A DNA stretch of 64,000 nt from Pseudomonadota bacterium (GCA_026399755.1 JAPLQI010000045.1:1-64000), one strand, 5' to 3'. Shown: positions 32,351 through 43,014, counted from the stretch's first letter. Numbers and translations: made by a program. The notes: generated by a model not told the origin, from the sequence alone.

Positions 32351-32905
32351 CTAACTCTGCACCACCGCACGCAGCAAGGCGTATTTCACCTGCCCTGCTC
32401 GGCCTTCTTTGACAATTTCCCAGCCTTCCCGATCTGGCCAATTGGCTGTCTCGGCATAGATCACGGCACCTGCATTTAAGATGCGTGGTAGTTTTGGTAA
32501 TACTTGCGCTAAAAAATCCGAGTCAAAAGGCGGGTCTAAAAACACCACATCAAAGCGATCGCTTGTCGTGTCTAAAAAGCGTAGTGCATCGCCCCAAATC
32601 ACTTCGATGTTGGCGGCGCCCAGCAAAGTTTGATTATCTTTTAAGCTGGCAGCCACGTTTTTTGCGCGCTCTACCATCACCACACGCTTGGCATTCCTTG
32701 ATGCGGCCTCAAAACCGAGCGCACCGCTGCCAGAGAAAAGATCGAGGCACGTTAAATTAGTGCATTCTTGGCCCAGCCAATTAAATAGCGTTTCACGCAC
32801 CCGGTCAGGCGTTGGACGCAGGCCTTCTGCGTCAGGAAACTTCAATAAACGGCGTTTATAGTCACCGCCAATAATACGAACTTGGTTTTTGAACTGTGCG
32901 GCCAT
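32351..32905 (-). CDS. rsmD: 16S rRNA (guanine(966)-N(2))-methyltransferase RsmD
   Basis: VRIIGGDYKRRLLKFPDAEGLRPTPDRVRETLFNWL; LDLFSGSGALGFEAASR; FLDPPF. Confidence 0.96.
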   Translation of the reverse strand: MAAQFKNQVRIIGGDYKRRLLKFPDAEGLRPTPDRVRETLFNWLGQECTNLTCLDLFSGSGALGFEAASRNAKRVVMVERAKNVAASLKDNQTLLGAANIEVIWGDALRFLDTTSDRFDVVFLDPPFDSDFLAQVLPKLPRILNAGAVIYAETANWPDREGWEIVKEGRAGQVKYALLRAVVQS

Positions 32906-33047
32906 GTTAAAATCCTAGCAATCTGTAATTAAATAGCCCAGCAGCCTGTTAAATACGCAAACCTAATCGGTTTTTTATGTATGAAACAGACTTAATGTCG
33001 GCAGGCTGCCCGCATTTTCCGCCATCTTTCGGAATCCCCGCAAACTC

Positions 33048-34247
<1,200 letters not shown>

Positions 34248-34319
34248 TAAACCATAAACCTTGGGACACAGAGGACACGGAGAATAAAAAGCGAGGACAC
34301 CGAGGAAAAAAGTGATTTT

Positions 34320-34437
34320 GTAGGGTGTGGAACGGCATCTTGTTCCGCACCGCCTCGCTGCCTAAGCAAGTTCATAGGGTGTGCAACGACGCCACGCAGA
34401 AAACGGTGCGCAAGAAAAGCGACTTGCGCACCCTATA
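34320..34437. repeat. REPIN-like element (family E)
   Basis: GTAGGGTGTGGAACGGC...GACTTGCGCACCCTATA with internal TAGGGTGTGCAACGACG copy. Confidence 0.6.
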
Positions 34438-34474
34438 AAAATAACTAGCCCAGCAACCTCCGCCAAGGAAGGTA

Positions 34475-34978
34475 ATGGATCACTCCCTTGTTTTACGCCC
34501 TGCCACCGCCGCTGATGCATCCAATCTAGCCGCGCTGGCGATTCAGGTTTGGTTGCATACCTATGCGACGGAGGGTATTCGGCAGGATATTTCGGCTTAT
34601 GTACTGAGTGAATTTACCCCTAGCAAATTTGCGGGCTTAATCAATAATCCTCAATACCAAATATTGATCGCCGAGATCAACCATCATCTTGTGGCTTTCG
34701 CGCAAATTGATTTTGCCTCTGAGGAACATCCCACGTTAGGCTCGGTTGAGCTACAAACGCTCTATGTTCAAGAAGCCTTTACCGGCCAAGGCCTAGGTAG
34801 CAAGCTACTGGCTTACTGCGAAGAAATCATCGCCTCTCGGGCTTACTGGCTCACTAGCAATAGTAACAATCACCGCGCAATTGCTTTTTATGCCCGCCAA
34901 GGTTTTGTTCAGCATGGTGTAACATACTTCGAGTTCGGCGGTAATCAGTACGAAAACAAAGTGCTTGCAAAAATATAA
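34475..34978 (+). CDS. GNAT family N-acetyltransferase
   Basis: ELQTLYVQEAFTGQGLGSKLLAYCEEI...NNHRAIAFYARQGFVQHG. Confidence 0.9.
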   Translation: MDHSLVLRPATAADASNLAALAIQVWLHTYATEGIRQDISAYVLSEFTPSKFAGLINNPQYQILIAEINHHLVAFAQIDFASEEHPTLGSVELQTLYVQEAFTGQGLGSKLLAYCEEIIASRAYWLTSNSNNHRAIAFYARQGFVQHGVTYFEFGGNQYENKVLAKI

Positions 34979-34984
34979 AGAAGA

Positions 34985-35155
34985 TCAAAAAAATCTTAAG
35001 ACACAGAGGACACAGAGTTTAAAAACAGAACACAGAGAAACCATAAAAACGCGTAAAGATCAGGCGTTTTTCAATTCCTTAATAAGGATTTGACTACCTT
35101 TCTCCGTGTAAACCGTGTTCTCTGGGACCGAAGTGGTTCGAAATTTAAGTTTGGG
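34985..35155. repeat. Family A/B hybrid palindromic element
   Basis: ACACAGAGGACACAGAG...CTCCGTGTAAACCGTGTTCTCTGGGACCGAAGTGGTTCGAAATTTAAGTTTGGG. Confidence 0.7.
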
Positions 35156-35184
35156 TATTCGTGGAAAACAAAGACAGGGCTCCT

Positions 35185-35838
35185 ATGATCCAGTTCCAAC
35201 AAGTCAGTAAGCGCTATCCTGGCGGCTTTGATGCCGTTAAGAATTTAAGCTTTGAGATTCCAAGTGGCGAGCTGGTTTTTTTGGCAGGCCATTCTGGCGC
35301 GGGCAAATCGACGCTGCTCAAGCTGATCGCAGGCATAGAAAAGCCCAGCGGCGGTGCGGTGATGGTAAACGGGCAGAATATGGCGAAAATGAATCGCAGC
35401 TCGCTGCCCTATATCCGACGCCATCTGGGGCTGATTTTTCAGGATCATAAAATTCTATTTGATCGCAGCGTTTTAGATAATGTCAGCCTGCCACTAGATA
35501 TTGTTGGCTTTGATCACAGAGAAGGCCGCCGCCGTGTCTTGGCCGCGCTCGATAAAGTGGGTTTGGCTGGCAAGGAAAAGCTTAACCCTATCTCGCTATC
35601 GGGTGGCGAGCAGCAGCGGCTATGTATCGCCCGCGCCGTGGTGCATCGGCCCGCTATTTTGTTGGCAGATGAGCCAACCGCTAACTTAGACCGCGATTAC
35701 GCCCACGATATTCTGGAGCTGTTTAAGTCTTTTCATCAGGTTGGCGTCACCATCGTGATTTCTGCTCACGATGAAACCCTGATGGCAGATTACGGCCGCC
35801 GTATTCTGCGCCTAAAAAATGGTCAATTTACTGCTTGA
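35185..35838 (+). CDS. ftsE: Cell division ATP-binding protein FtsE
   Basis: MIQFQQVSKRYPGG, AGHSGAGKSTLLKLIAG, LSGGEQQRLCIARAVVHRPAILLADEPTANLD. Confidence 0.96.
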   Translation: MIQFQQVSKRYPGGFDAVKNLSFEIPSGELVFLAGHSGAGKSTLLKLIAGIEKPSGGAVMVNGQNMAKMNRSSLPYIRRHLGLIFQDHKILFDRSVLDNVSLPLDIVGFDHREGRRRVLAALDKVGLAGKEKLNPISLSGGEQQRLCIARAVVHRPAILLADEPTANLDRDYAHDILELFKSFHQVGVTIVISAHDETLMADYGRRILRLKNGQFTA

Positions 35839-35844
35839 GGCGCT

Positions 35845-36747
35845 ATGAAACACTGGTTCAGACTCCATCTACTCTCCTTAGCACGTACCTTGGGTGCTTT
35901 GGTTCGCCATCCTTTCTCAAGCGCGCTTAATCTTTTGGTGATTGGCATTACCGCCGCACTGCCTTTGGCGCTGTGGCTACTTATTAATAGCTTGAGTAAT
36001 GTGGCCAGCCAGATCCATGTTGAGCCACAAATTTCAATTTTCATGCAGAACTCGGCCACGCCTGAAGACATTGCCACTTTAAAAGCCCAGTTAAAAAAAG
36101 ACCCGCGTGTCGCCAGTAGCCGTTTTATTGCTAAAGACGAGGCGCTTAAAGATATGCAAGCCTCATCAGGCGCTGCCAATCTGTTAGCAGGGCTGAGCGA
36201 AAACCCACTCCCTGATGCCTTTGTATTAAGCAGCAAAGATAGCCAAGCCAGTGCCTTAGAAGCATTACAAAAAGACATGATCAGCCGCCCTGGGGTCGAA
36301 GAAGTGCAGCTCGATTCGGCTTGGGCACATCGCTTAGAAAGGCTATTGGCGCTGGGCCAGACTTTATTTGAAGTGATTGCCGTGCTACTGGCCACCGCAC
36401 TGGCGTTGATTACCGGCAATGCGATTCGCATGCAAATTTTAACGCGTAAAGAAGAAATCGAAGTGGCACGACTCATAGGCGCGACTGACGCCTTTATTCG
36501 CCGACCGTTTGTCTACTTTGCCATGGTGCAAGGCTTGCTCGGAGGCCTGCTTGCTTGCGCCATCGTTGCGGCCGCCTTATCGCACCTCAACCCTGCAGTG
36601 AATGAATTGGCCACCGCCTACGGCCAAAAATTCAGCCTTCTGTCACCAGACCTTAGTACTATTGCTATAGTCTGCGGCCTATGTACCCTGCTCACGTTTA
36701 TCGGCGCATGGCTGGCGGTATGGCGGCATTTACGGCAATTTACATAA
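35845..36747 (+). CDS. ftsX: Cell division protein FtsX
   Basis: Adjacent to ftsE; ISIFMQNSATPEDIATLKAQLKKDPRV; EIEVARLIGATDAFIRRPFVY. Confidence 0.95.
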   Translation: MKHWFRLHLLSLARTLGALVRHPFSSALNLLVIGITAALPLALWLLINSLSNVASQIHVEPQISIFMQNSATPEDIATLKAQLKKDPRVASSRFIAKDEALKDMQASSGAANLLAGLSENPLPDAFVLSSKDSQASALEALQKDMISRPGVEEVQLDSAWAHRLERLLALGQTLFEVIAVLLATALALITGNAIRMQILTRKEEIEVARLIGATDAFIRRPFVYFAMVQGLLGGLLACAIVAAALSHLNPAVNELATAYGQKFSLLSPDLSTIAIVCGLCTLLTFIGAWLAVWRHLRQFT

Positions 36748-36849
36748 GCAAAATTAACTCACGCTATGGGGCAGATAGGAAAAATTGCCGTGCCTCAGCC
36801 CCGCAGAGTGTGATTGAATCAAACCATTAAGAAGTGAACTTCGTCATTT

Positions 36850-36876
36850 TTTAGCACTCTAGCAAATCAAGTGCTA
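36850..36876. promoter_or_regulatory. CIRCE-like HrcA operator upstream of rpoH
   Basis: TTAGCACTC-N9-AAGTGCTAA: 17 of 18 arm positions match consensus TTAGCACTC-N9-GAGTGCTAA, spacer exactly 9 nt. Confidence 0.85.
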
Positions 36877-36912
36877 AAATTAATGAGCATTATTGCAAGG
36901 AGAGATTGAAAC

Positions 36913-37764
36913 ATGGCGTCTGCACTTACACTTCCCGTGTTGTCCGGTGGTGACAGCATTGAGAGCTATATCCAGCGTGTAAATACTGTACCCATGCTCT
37001 CGCATGAAGAAGAAATTAGCCTCGCTGAGCGCTACCACCAAGACAACGACTTGGAGGCCGCCAAGCAACTGGTTATGTCCCATCTGCGAGTCGTGGTGTC
37101 CATTGCACGTGGCTACTCTGGCTACGGCCTGCCTCAGGCAGACTTAATCCAAGAGGGTAATATCGGCCTGATGAAAGCGGTAAAACGCTTTGAACCCGGC
37201 CGCGGCGTGCGTTTATTTTCCTTTGCTGTGCATTGGATTAAAGCCGAAATTCACGAATACGTACTGCGCAACTGGCGCTTAGTTCGTGTCGCCACAACCA
37301 AAGCCCAACGTAAATTATTCTTTAATCTGCGCTCCATGAAGCCCGGCTTTGCCGCACTTACCACCTCCGAAGCGCAAAAAATCGCCGACGATTTAGGTGT
37401 AAAGCGCGAAGAAGTGCTGGAAATGGAAACGCGGATGAGCGGCCAAGATATTTCGCTGATCTCTGACGACAACGATGACGAAGGCTACGCCCCCATCGAT
37501 TGGCTAGCCGATCACGATAGCGCACCGGACGCCACCTTGGCACGCCGCGCCGTCGATAAGCTGCATACTGAAGGCCTGCAAATGGCGCTCGCAAGCTTAG
37601 ATGAGCGCAGCCGCCGGATCGTGGAAACACGCTGGCTTGCGGACGAAGGCACCTCATTAACGCTGCACGACTTAGCCGCAGAGTTTAATGTATCTGCCGA
37701 GCGTATCCGCCAAATCGAGGCAAAAGCCCTCAGCAAAATGAAGCAGTCTTTATTGCCAGCATAA
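36913..37764 (+). CDS. rpoH: RNA polymerase sigma-32 factor RpoH
   Basis: LRVVVSIARGYSGYGLPQADLIQEGNIGLMKAVKRFEP; HWIKAEIHEYVLRNWRLVRVATTKAQRKLFFNLR. Confidence 0.97.
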   Translation: MASALTLPVLSGGDSIESYIQRVNTVPMLSHEEEISLAERYHQDNDLEAAKQLVMSHLRVVVSIARGYSGYGLPQADLIQEGNIGLMKAVKRFEPGRGVRLFSFAVHWIKAEIHEYVLRNWRLVRVATTKAQRKLFFNLRSMKPGFAALTTSEAQKIADDLGVKREEVLEMETRMSGQDISLISDDNDDEGYAPIDWLADHDSAPDATLARRAVDKLHTEGLQMALASLDERSRRIVETRWLADEGTSLTLHDLAAEFNVSAERIRQIEAKALSKMKQSLLPA

Positions 37765-37792
37765 AAAACGGAGCCAGCGGCTCCGTTTTTTT
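37764..37792 (+). terminator. Rho-independent terminator of rpoH
   Basis: AAAAAACGGAGCC-agc-GGCTCCGTTTTTTT. Confidence 0.93.
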
Positions 37793-37807
37793 ATATCTAA
37801 ACATCTT

Positions 37808-37960
37808 AAAAGGTCTGTAGACACAGTGAGCGGTGAAAACACGGAGCACACAGAGAAAACCTATTAAGGATGAAGGTGATTATTTACCCGTTTTGCATTC
37901 TCATGGCTTTCTCGGTGTGCTGCTTTACCTATCTGTGCTCTCTGTGTCTACAGACCTTTT
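37808..37960. repeat. Family A palindromic intergenic element
   Basis: AAAAGGTCTGTAGACACAG / CTGTGTCTACAGACCTTTT perfect 19-bp terminal IR. Confidence 0.92.
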
Positions 37961-37974
37961 TGACTTTCAATCAT

Positions 37975-38898
37975 TCAAAACAACTTCTTCAAATCCATTC
38001 CCTTATACATTCCCGCCACTTGATCGCCGTAGCCATTAAACATGAGCGTTTTGCGTTTAAAGAATTCGCCAATGCGCCGCTCGGTGGCTTGGCTCCAGCG
38101 GGGGTGGTCTACTTCTGGGTTTACATTGGAATAAAAGCCATATTCATTCGGCCCCGCTTTATTCCATGACGTTTGCGGTTGTTTTTCGGTAAGGCGTATT
38201 TTTACGATGGATTTAGCGCTTTTAAAGCCATATTTCCACGGCACCACCAAGCGAATCGGTGCGCCGTTTTGGTTTGGCAATACTTTTCCATAAAGGCCCA
38301 CCGCCATAATGGCCAAAGGATGCATGGCTTCGTCCATGCGTAATCCTTCGGTATAAGGCCAATCGAGTACCGATCGATTAATGCCTGGCATCTGTTCTTT
38401 ATCGGCCAGCGAAATAAACTCAACGTATTTTGCTTTAGAAGTAGGATTCACCCGCTTAATAAGCTCAGAAAGTGGGAAACCTACCCACGGAATCACCATA
38501 GACCAGCCTTCTACACAGCGCAGACGATAAATTCGCTCTTCCAATGGCGCAATCTTTAGCAATTCTTCAATTGAGAAAGTACGTGGTTTTTCGCACTCGC
38601 CCTCAATCACAATATTCCAAGGCCGTGTTTTTAAGGTATGCGCGGCTTTAGCCGGATCCTCTTTCGCGGTGCCAAATTCATAAAAATTATTGTATTGAGT
38701 GATTTGCTCAAAACTATTTTTATCGTCTTTAGCTGAAAGAGGGCTAGAACGATGGGCCAACTCACCTGCCGCTTGCGCAGGCAAAGCAGCAGCCAGCCCC
38801 AAAGCGGCTGCACCCGTCATGATTTGGCGGCGACTTAGCCAAATACCTTCAGGGGTAATTTCGGAAGGTAATATTTCTGTCGATGGACTGATCAGCAT
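37975..38898 (-). CDS. msrP: Protein-methionine-sulfoxide reductase catalytic subunit MsrP (YedY)
   Basis: Tat-type [45 protein letters not shown]; start chosen at MLISPSTE. Confidence 0.95.
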   Translation of the reverse strand: MLISPSTEILPSEITPEGIWLSRRQIMTGAAALGLAAALPAQAAGELAHRSSPLSAKDDKNSFEQITQYNNFYEFGTAKEDPAKAAHTLKTRPWNIVIEGECEKPRTFSIEELLKIAPLEERIYRLRCVEGWSMVIPWVGFPLSELIKRVNPTSKAKYVEFISLADKEQMPGINRSVLDWPYTEGLRMDEAMHPLAIMAVGLYGKVLPNQNGAPIRLVVPWKYGFKSAKSIVKIRLTEKQPQTSWNKAGPNEYGFYSNVNPEVDHPRWSQATERRIGEFFKRKTLMFNGYGDQVAGMYKGMDLKKLF

Positions 38899-39062
38899 GA
38901 TGTTCTCCTTGGCAATTGGGATTAGTCGAATAGAACAGCAGGTGCTGACAGCGACTTCCATATTTTATTTGCGATAAGACGAATTACCCGCAAGAAAAGT
39001 GACGACGGTCACACAGTTTACGCCCTATGCACGTGTCTCAATCCATATAGCAAAAATAGCCA

Positions 39063-39227
39063 TTAATACATGTGCAAAAACAAGGCACTAGCGGCAGCTA
39101 GCAATAAAACGATAGATGCAATCTTCATCGTACGGTCTATTTCTGAGCGCACAGCAGGGCTAATCCGTCGCCAAAGCGCCCAAACTAGCAAGCCAAACAA
39201 GCAGATATTCAGTATTTTTTCTGTCAC
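39063..39227 (-). CDS. Putative 54-aa small membrane protein (GTG start, not in supplied ORF track)
   Basis: VTEKILNICLFGLLVWALWRRISPAVRSEIDRTMKIASIVLLLAAASALFLHMY; two hydrophobic segments with an Arg-rich linker. Confidence 0.45.
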   Translation of the reverse strand: MTEKILNICLFGLLVWALWRRISPAVRSEIDRTMKIASIVLLLAAASALFLHMY

Positions 39228-39270
39228 AAGGCGTAATCAACGTTAAATTGGGTAAGAGACGTATTATTAC

Positions 39271-39305
39271 CGAATAAAGTTAAAGTTTTACTTTAACTTT
39301 ATTCG
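39271..39305. promoter_or_regulatory. Perfect 15-bp AT-rich inverted repeat upstream of the dcw cluster
   Basis: CGAATAAAGTTAAAG-tttta-CTTTAACTTTATTCG. Confidence 0.7.
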
Positions 39306-39398
39306 TTTAACTCTTGCTTATGCTAGATAAAACAAGTGAAAAATGTACATTACATATTTTGCAGCTAAGTGATTGTATCAAAAGAACAATTAAAAAAC

Positions 39399-39423
39399 GG
39401 GCGCTTGTGCGCTCTTTTTTTTT
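39399..39423 (+). terminator. Orphan rho-independent terminator-like hairpin upstream of mraZ
   Basis: GGGCGC-ttgt-GCGCTC followed by nine T; no annotated + strand gene ends upstream. Confidence 0.75.
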
Positions 39424-39431
39424 ACTCTATA

Positions 39432-39466
39432 GTGGGAAGTAGTGGGTGAAAGTGGGTAAAAGTGTT
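39432..39466 (+). promoter_or_regulatory. MraZ-binding repeats in the dcw promoter region
   Basis: GTGGGaagta-GTGGGtgaaa-GTGGGtaaaa-GTGtt: three GTGGG boxes with exact 10-bp period plus a degenerate fourth, 65 bp upstream of mraZ. Confidence 0.9.
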
Positions 39467-39496
39467 GTTTTAATCCTTACAAAAGAGTAAATCATC

Positions 39497-39934
39497 ATGT
39501 TTGGCGGCGTGGCATCTTTAAATCTCGACAGCAAAGGACGATTGGCAATACCAGCCAGGCATCGTGATGCGCTTGGGATTCATTGTGCTAATCAATTAGT
39601 CATTACGGCTGAGCCATCTGGTTGCTTACTTATTTACCCCACTCCCGATTGGTTGCCTGTGCGCGATCAACTCAACCGTCTTTCTGGCGCTCAGATGCCT
39701 ATTCGTCGTTTTATCGTCGGCCATGCCGAAGAGATAGAACCCGATAGCGCTGGGCGCATTTTAATTCCGCCACGTTTACGCCAATTGGCAGGGCTCGATA
39801 AAGAAGTCGCCCTTGTTGGCATGGGCAATAAATTCGAACTTTGGGATGAAGCTCGCTGGGCGGCCCAAATTCAAGCCGTTATGGATATCAGTCCAAACGA
39901 TTTAGCAAAACAAATGCAGGACATTGTGCTTTGA
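39497..39934 (+). CDS. mraZ: Division/cell wall cluster transcriptional repressor MraZ
   Basis: [60 protein letters not shown]. Confidence 0.97.
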   Translation: MFGGVASLNLDSKGRLAIPARHRDALGIHCANQLVITAEPSGCLLIYPTPDWLPVRDQLNRLSGAQMPIRRFIVGHAEEIEPDSAGRILIPPRLRQLAGLDKEVALVGMGNKFELWDEARWAAQIQAVMDISPNDLAKQMQDIVL

Positions 39935-40863
39935 CGCTTATACACACCACCGTTTTACTTGAAGAAGCCGTGCACGCACTGGCGATCAAGCCAAATGGCA
40001 TTTATGTCGATTGCACTTTTGGCCGAGGCGGCCACTCGCGCCTTATCCTTTCCAAGCTAGGCCCTGAAGGCCGTTTGATTGCTTTTGATAAAGATCCAAT
40101 GGCGATTACCGAGGCTGCAACCATACACGACCCTCGCTTCACCATCGTTCACGAAGGCTTCGTTAATCTGCAAAAAGAATTAAATCTGCGTGGCATTGAG
40201 AGCGTAGATGGCGTGCTAATGGATTTGGGCGTGTCTTCACCGCAGCTAGACGACGCCAGCCGTGGCTTTAGTTTTCGCTTTGATGCTCCGCTCGATATGC
40301 GCATGGACACCACGCGCGGCATGACGGCGGCCGAATGGCTGAATTTGGCCGATGAGAAAGAAATAGCAGAGGTGGTAAAAGACTATGGCGAAGAGCGGTT
40401 TGCTAAACAGGTTGCAGCAGCGATTGTTGCGAGTCGAGCGGGAGAACCGATTTGCACCACCGGCCAGCTTTCCGCGATTGTCGCAACAGCCGTCCGCAGC
40501 CGCGAACCGGGGCAGAATCCGGCGACACGTACCTTCCAAGCTATACGGATTTACATCAATCGCGAACTTGAGGAGCTTGCGCTAACCCTGCCGCAAGCTT
40601 TGCTCATGCTCAATCAAGGCGGGCGCTTCTCGGTGATAGCTTTTCACTCACTAGAAGATCGCATCGTAAAACGCTTTCTGCAAGATGCCGCGCAAGGCGA
40701 CAAGCTGCCTTCTCGCTTGCCCGTGCGTGCGGCCGATATTGCCGAGCCTCCGGTCAAAATCATTGGCAAACCGATACGCGCCAGTGAAAAAGAAGTCGAT
40801 GACAATCCCCGTGCACGTAGCGCTATTTTGCGCACGGCAGAAAGAACTGAGATTGCTCTGTGA
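39931..40863 (+). CDS. rsmH: 16S rRNA (cytosine(1402)-N(4))-methyltransferase RsmH
   Basis: [64 protein letters not shown]. Confidence 0.97.
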   Translation: MTLIHTTVLLEEAVHALAIKPNGIYVDCTFGRGGHSRLILSKLGPEGRLIAFDKDPMAITEAATIHDPRFTIVHEGFVNLQKELNLRGIESVDGVLMDLGVSSPQLDDASRGFSFRFDAPLDMRMDTTRGMTAAEWLNLADEKEIAEVVKDYGEERFAKQVAAAIVASRAGEPICTTGQLSAIVATAVRSREPGQNPATRTFQAIRIYINRELEELALTLPQALLMLNQGGRFSVIAFHSLEDRIVKRFLQDAAQGDKLPSRLPVRAADIAEPPVKIIGKPIRASEKEVDDNPRARSAILRTAERTEIAL

Positions 40864-41153
40864 CACGTTTAAACCTTTTTTTGCTGCTCATACTCATTGC
40901 GTGCGCGCTGGCCTTAATTACTAGTCAGCATAAGGCACGCAAATTTTATGGCGAATTGCAAAAAGAAGCCGTTTTAAGCCGCAAGCTCGATGTTGAGTGG
41001 GGGCAATTACAGCTAGAGCAAAGTACTTGGGCCATGCATTCACGCATTGAAGCAGAAGCAACACAAAAATTGGGCATGCAAGTGCCAGGGGCAAATCGCA
41101 CGCAAGTGATCTTGCCACATGGTGAATTCGTAGCTAAGCCGGTGACTGAATGA
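40860..41153 (+). CDS. ftsL: Cell division protein FtsL
   Basis: Small bitopic protein between rsmH and fts[30 protein letters not shown]. Confidence 0.92.
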   Translation: MTRLNLFLLLILIACALALITSQHKARKFYGELQKEAVLSRKLDVEWGQLQLEQSTWAMHSRIEAEATQKLGMQVPGANRTQVILPHGEFVAKPVTE

Positions 41154-42955
41154 AGTTAGCTCGGCCACCAAAGCAAGCCGGCGGTCAATCTCGCCACCAA
41201 CGTTTTGCAGCACCGCACCCCAAGCTAGAACGCTGGAGAGTATGGGTAGTTGTTGGGTTCTTACTCTCGCTGTTTGCCATATTGCTGGGCCGTGGGCTGT
41301 ATTTGCAAGCGTGGAATGAAGGCTTTTTGCAAGAGCAAGGTGACGCACGTTATATGCGCAACCTAAAGCAAGCCTCCAACCGCGGCATGATTACCGATAG
41401 AAATGGCGAACCATTAGCGATTTCTACCCCCGTGCAATCGATTTGGGCTAGCCCACGCGGAATGACCCTGCTACCAGCAGGCCAAGAGCGCCCAGCAGAT
41501 TGGGAGCCGAAATCAGATAAAGACCCTGTGCCGGTTTCGCGCAGTGAGATCAAAAAGCTAGCGGCTACGTTACAGCTGAGCGAAGACGAGATCATCAAGA
41601 AACTAAGCGCCTCTCGTAAGAATTCCAAGGGCGATACGATCCGCCCGGATTTTTTGTGGCTACGTCGGCATATGTCGCCAAACGATGCCAAAACCGTGTT
41701 GGCGCTGAATGTGCCGGGGGTTTACACCCAAACCGAATACCGCCGCTACTACCCAGCGGGTGATGTGATGGCGCATATCGTGGGCTTTACTGATATCGAC
41801 GGTAAGGGGCAAGAAGGCTTTGAATTAACCCGTGAAGCGATGTTGGCGGGCAAACCGGGCAGCCGCACCGTGATTCGTGATCGACGCGGTTATATCGTTG
41901 AAGACGTTTCAACCATTGTTCCGGCGAAAGACGGCGAAACATTGCAATTATCGATAGACCGCAAGATTCAGTATTTAGCGTATCGAGAGCTTAAAAAAGG
42001 CATTGAAGCAGCGGGAGCTGTAGCAGGAGCCGCCGTGGTATTGGATGCAAAGACGGGCGAAGTATTGGCGCTGGCCAATCTGCCTACTTACGAGCCAGGC
42101 TCGACCATGAAGCCCTTTATTGTGGCGGCGAGTTTAGAGCAAGGACTTATTAAGCCAACAAGCATGATCCAAACCTCACCGGGGCGAATGACGATTGGCC
42201 CAAATACATTTAGGGACACTCGCGATCATGGGGCACTCACCCCAGAAGGCATACTCAAGTACTCAAGTAATGTGGGCGCGGCCAAAGTAGGACTCATGAT
42301 GAGCCGTGAAGAATTATGGACATATTTTAATAACTATGGCTTTGGCGCATCGACACATAGTGGTTTTCCTGGAGAAGCTTCTGGCAAGGTAAGGGCGTGG
42401 AAAACTTGGCGACCGATTGAGCAGGCCACCATGTCTTTTGGCCACGGCATTTCGGTAAGCCTGATGCAAATGGCAAGAGGCTATACCGTGTTTACCAACC
42501 ACGGAGAGATGAAACCAATCACCTTTACCAAGATGGTCGCACCAAGCCCAGGTAAGCAAGTGGTCTCAGCTCAAACTGCAGATTTAGTTCGAAATATGTT
42601 GGAAAGCGTCACCCAAGCAGGAGGAACAGCGGCAAGGGCACAAATTGTAGGTTTCAGGGTTGGCGGTAAAACGGGGACGGCACGCAAGATTGTGAATGGC
42701 CAGTATTCCCGTGAAAAATACGAAGTGTCGTTTATTGGCTTTGCACCGGTTTCCAACCCGCGTTTGATTGTGGCGGTCTTGATTGATGAGCCATCCACAG
42801 TAGGGAACCGTTATTACGGCGGTACAGTTTCCGCCCCCGTGTTTCAGGAAATTATGTCGGGTAGCTTGCGGATGTTAGGTGTGCCACCCGATGCCCCGAT
42901 TACCAATATCTTGTTGCCGGGGCTGGATGCACCAGAGTTGAAAGAAGAAACGTAG
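41150..42955 (+). CDS. ftsI: Peptidoglycan transpeptidase FtsI/PBP3 with internal deletion before STMK
   Basis: EPGSTMKPF, KYSSNVGAAK, GGKTGTARK motifs; VVLDAKTGEVLALANLPTYEPGSTMKPF lacks the usual ~22-residue NPN...RNRAVTDxF segment. Confidence 0.95.
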   Translation: MKLARPPKQAGGQSRHQRFAAPHPKLERWRVWVVVGFLLSLFAILLGRGLYLQAWNEGFLQEQGDARYMRNLKQASNRGMITDRNGEPLAISTPVQSIWASPRGMTLLPAGQERPADWEPKSDKDPVPVSRSEIKKLAATLQLSEDEIIKKLSASRKNSKGDTIRPDFLWLRRHMSPNDAKTVLALNVPGVYTQTEYRRYYPAGDVMAHIVGFTDIDGKGQEGFELTREAMLAGKPGSRTVIRDRRGYIVEDVSTIVPAKDGETLQLSIDRKIQYLAYRELKKGIEAAGAVAGAAVVLDAKTGEVLALANLPTYEPGSTMKPFIVAASLEQGLIKPTSMIQTSPGRMTIGPNTFRDTRDHGALTPEGILKYSSNVGAAKVGLMMSREELWTYFNNYGFGASTHSGFPGEASGKVRAWKTWRPIEQATMSFGHGISVSLMQMARGYTVFTNHGEMKPITFTKMVAPSPGKQVVSAQTADLVRNMLESVTQAGGTAARAQIVGFRVGGKTGTARKIVNGQYSREKYEVSFIGFAPVSNPRLIVAVLIDEPSTVGNRYYGGTVSAPVFQEIMSGSLRMLGVPPDAPITNILLPGLDAPELKEET

Positions 42956-42980
42956 TAAGCGCAAACAATGACCTTGCAGA

Positions 42981-43014
42981 GCTGGATGCACTAGCAATGA
43001 ACGAAGAAACGTAA
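42981..43014 (+). repeat. Diverged duplicate of the ftsI 3' end
   Basis: GCTGGATGCAC...GAAGAAACGTAR at 42922-42955 and 42981-43014 (28/34 identical, offset 59); copy 2 reads LAELDALAMNEET* versus FtsI LLPGLDAPELKEET*. Confidence 0.8.

Noticed and set aside
35823-36476. 217-aa minus-strand ORF antisense to ftsX
   Set aside because: Shadow ORF; ftsX frame is supported by synteny and motifs
36758-36813. Imperfect hairpin after ftsX as riboswitch or terminator
   Set aside because: Stem is interrupted, no T-run and no recognisable riboswitch motif; too weak to call
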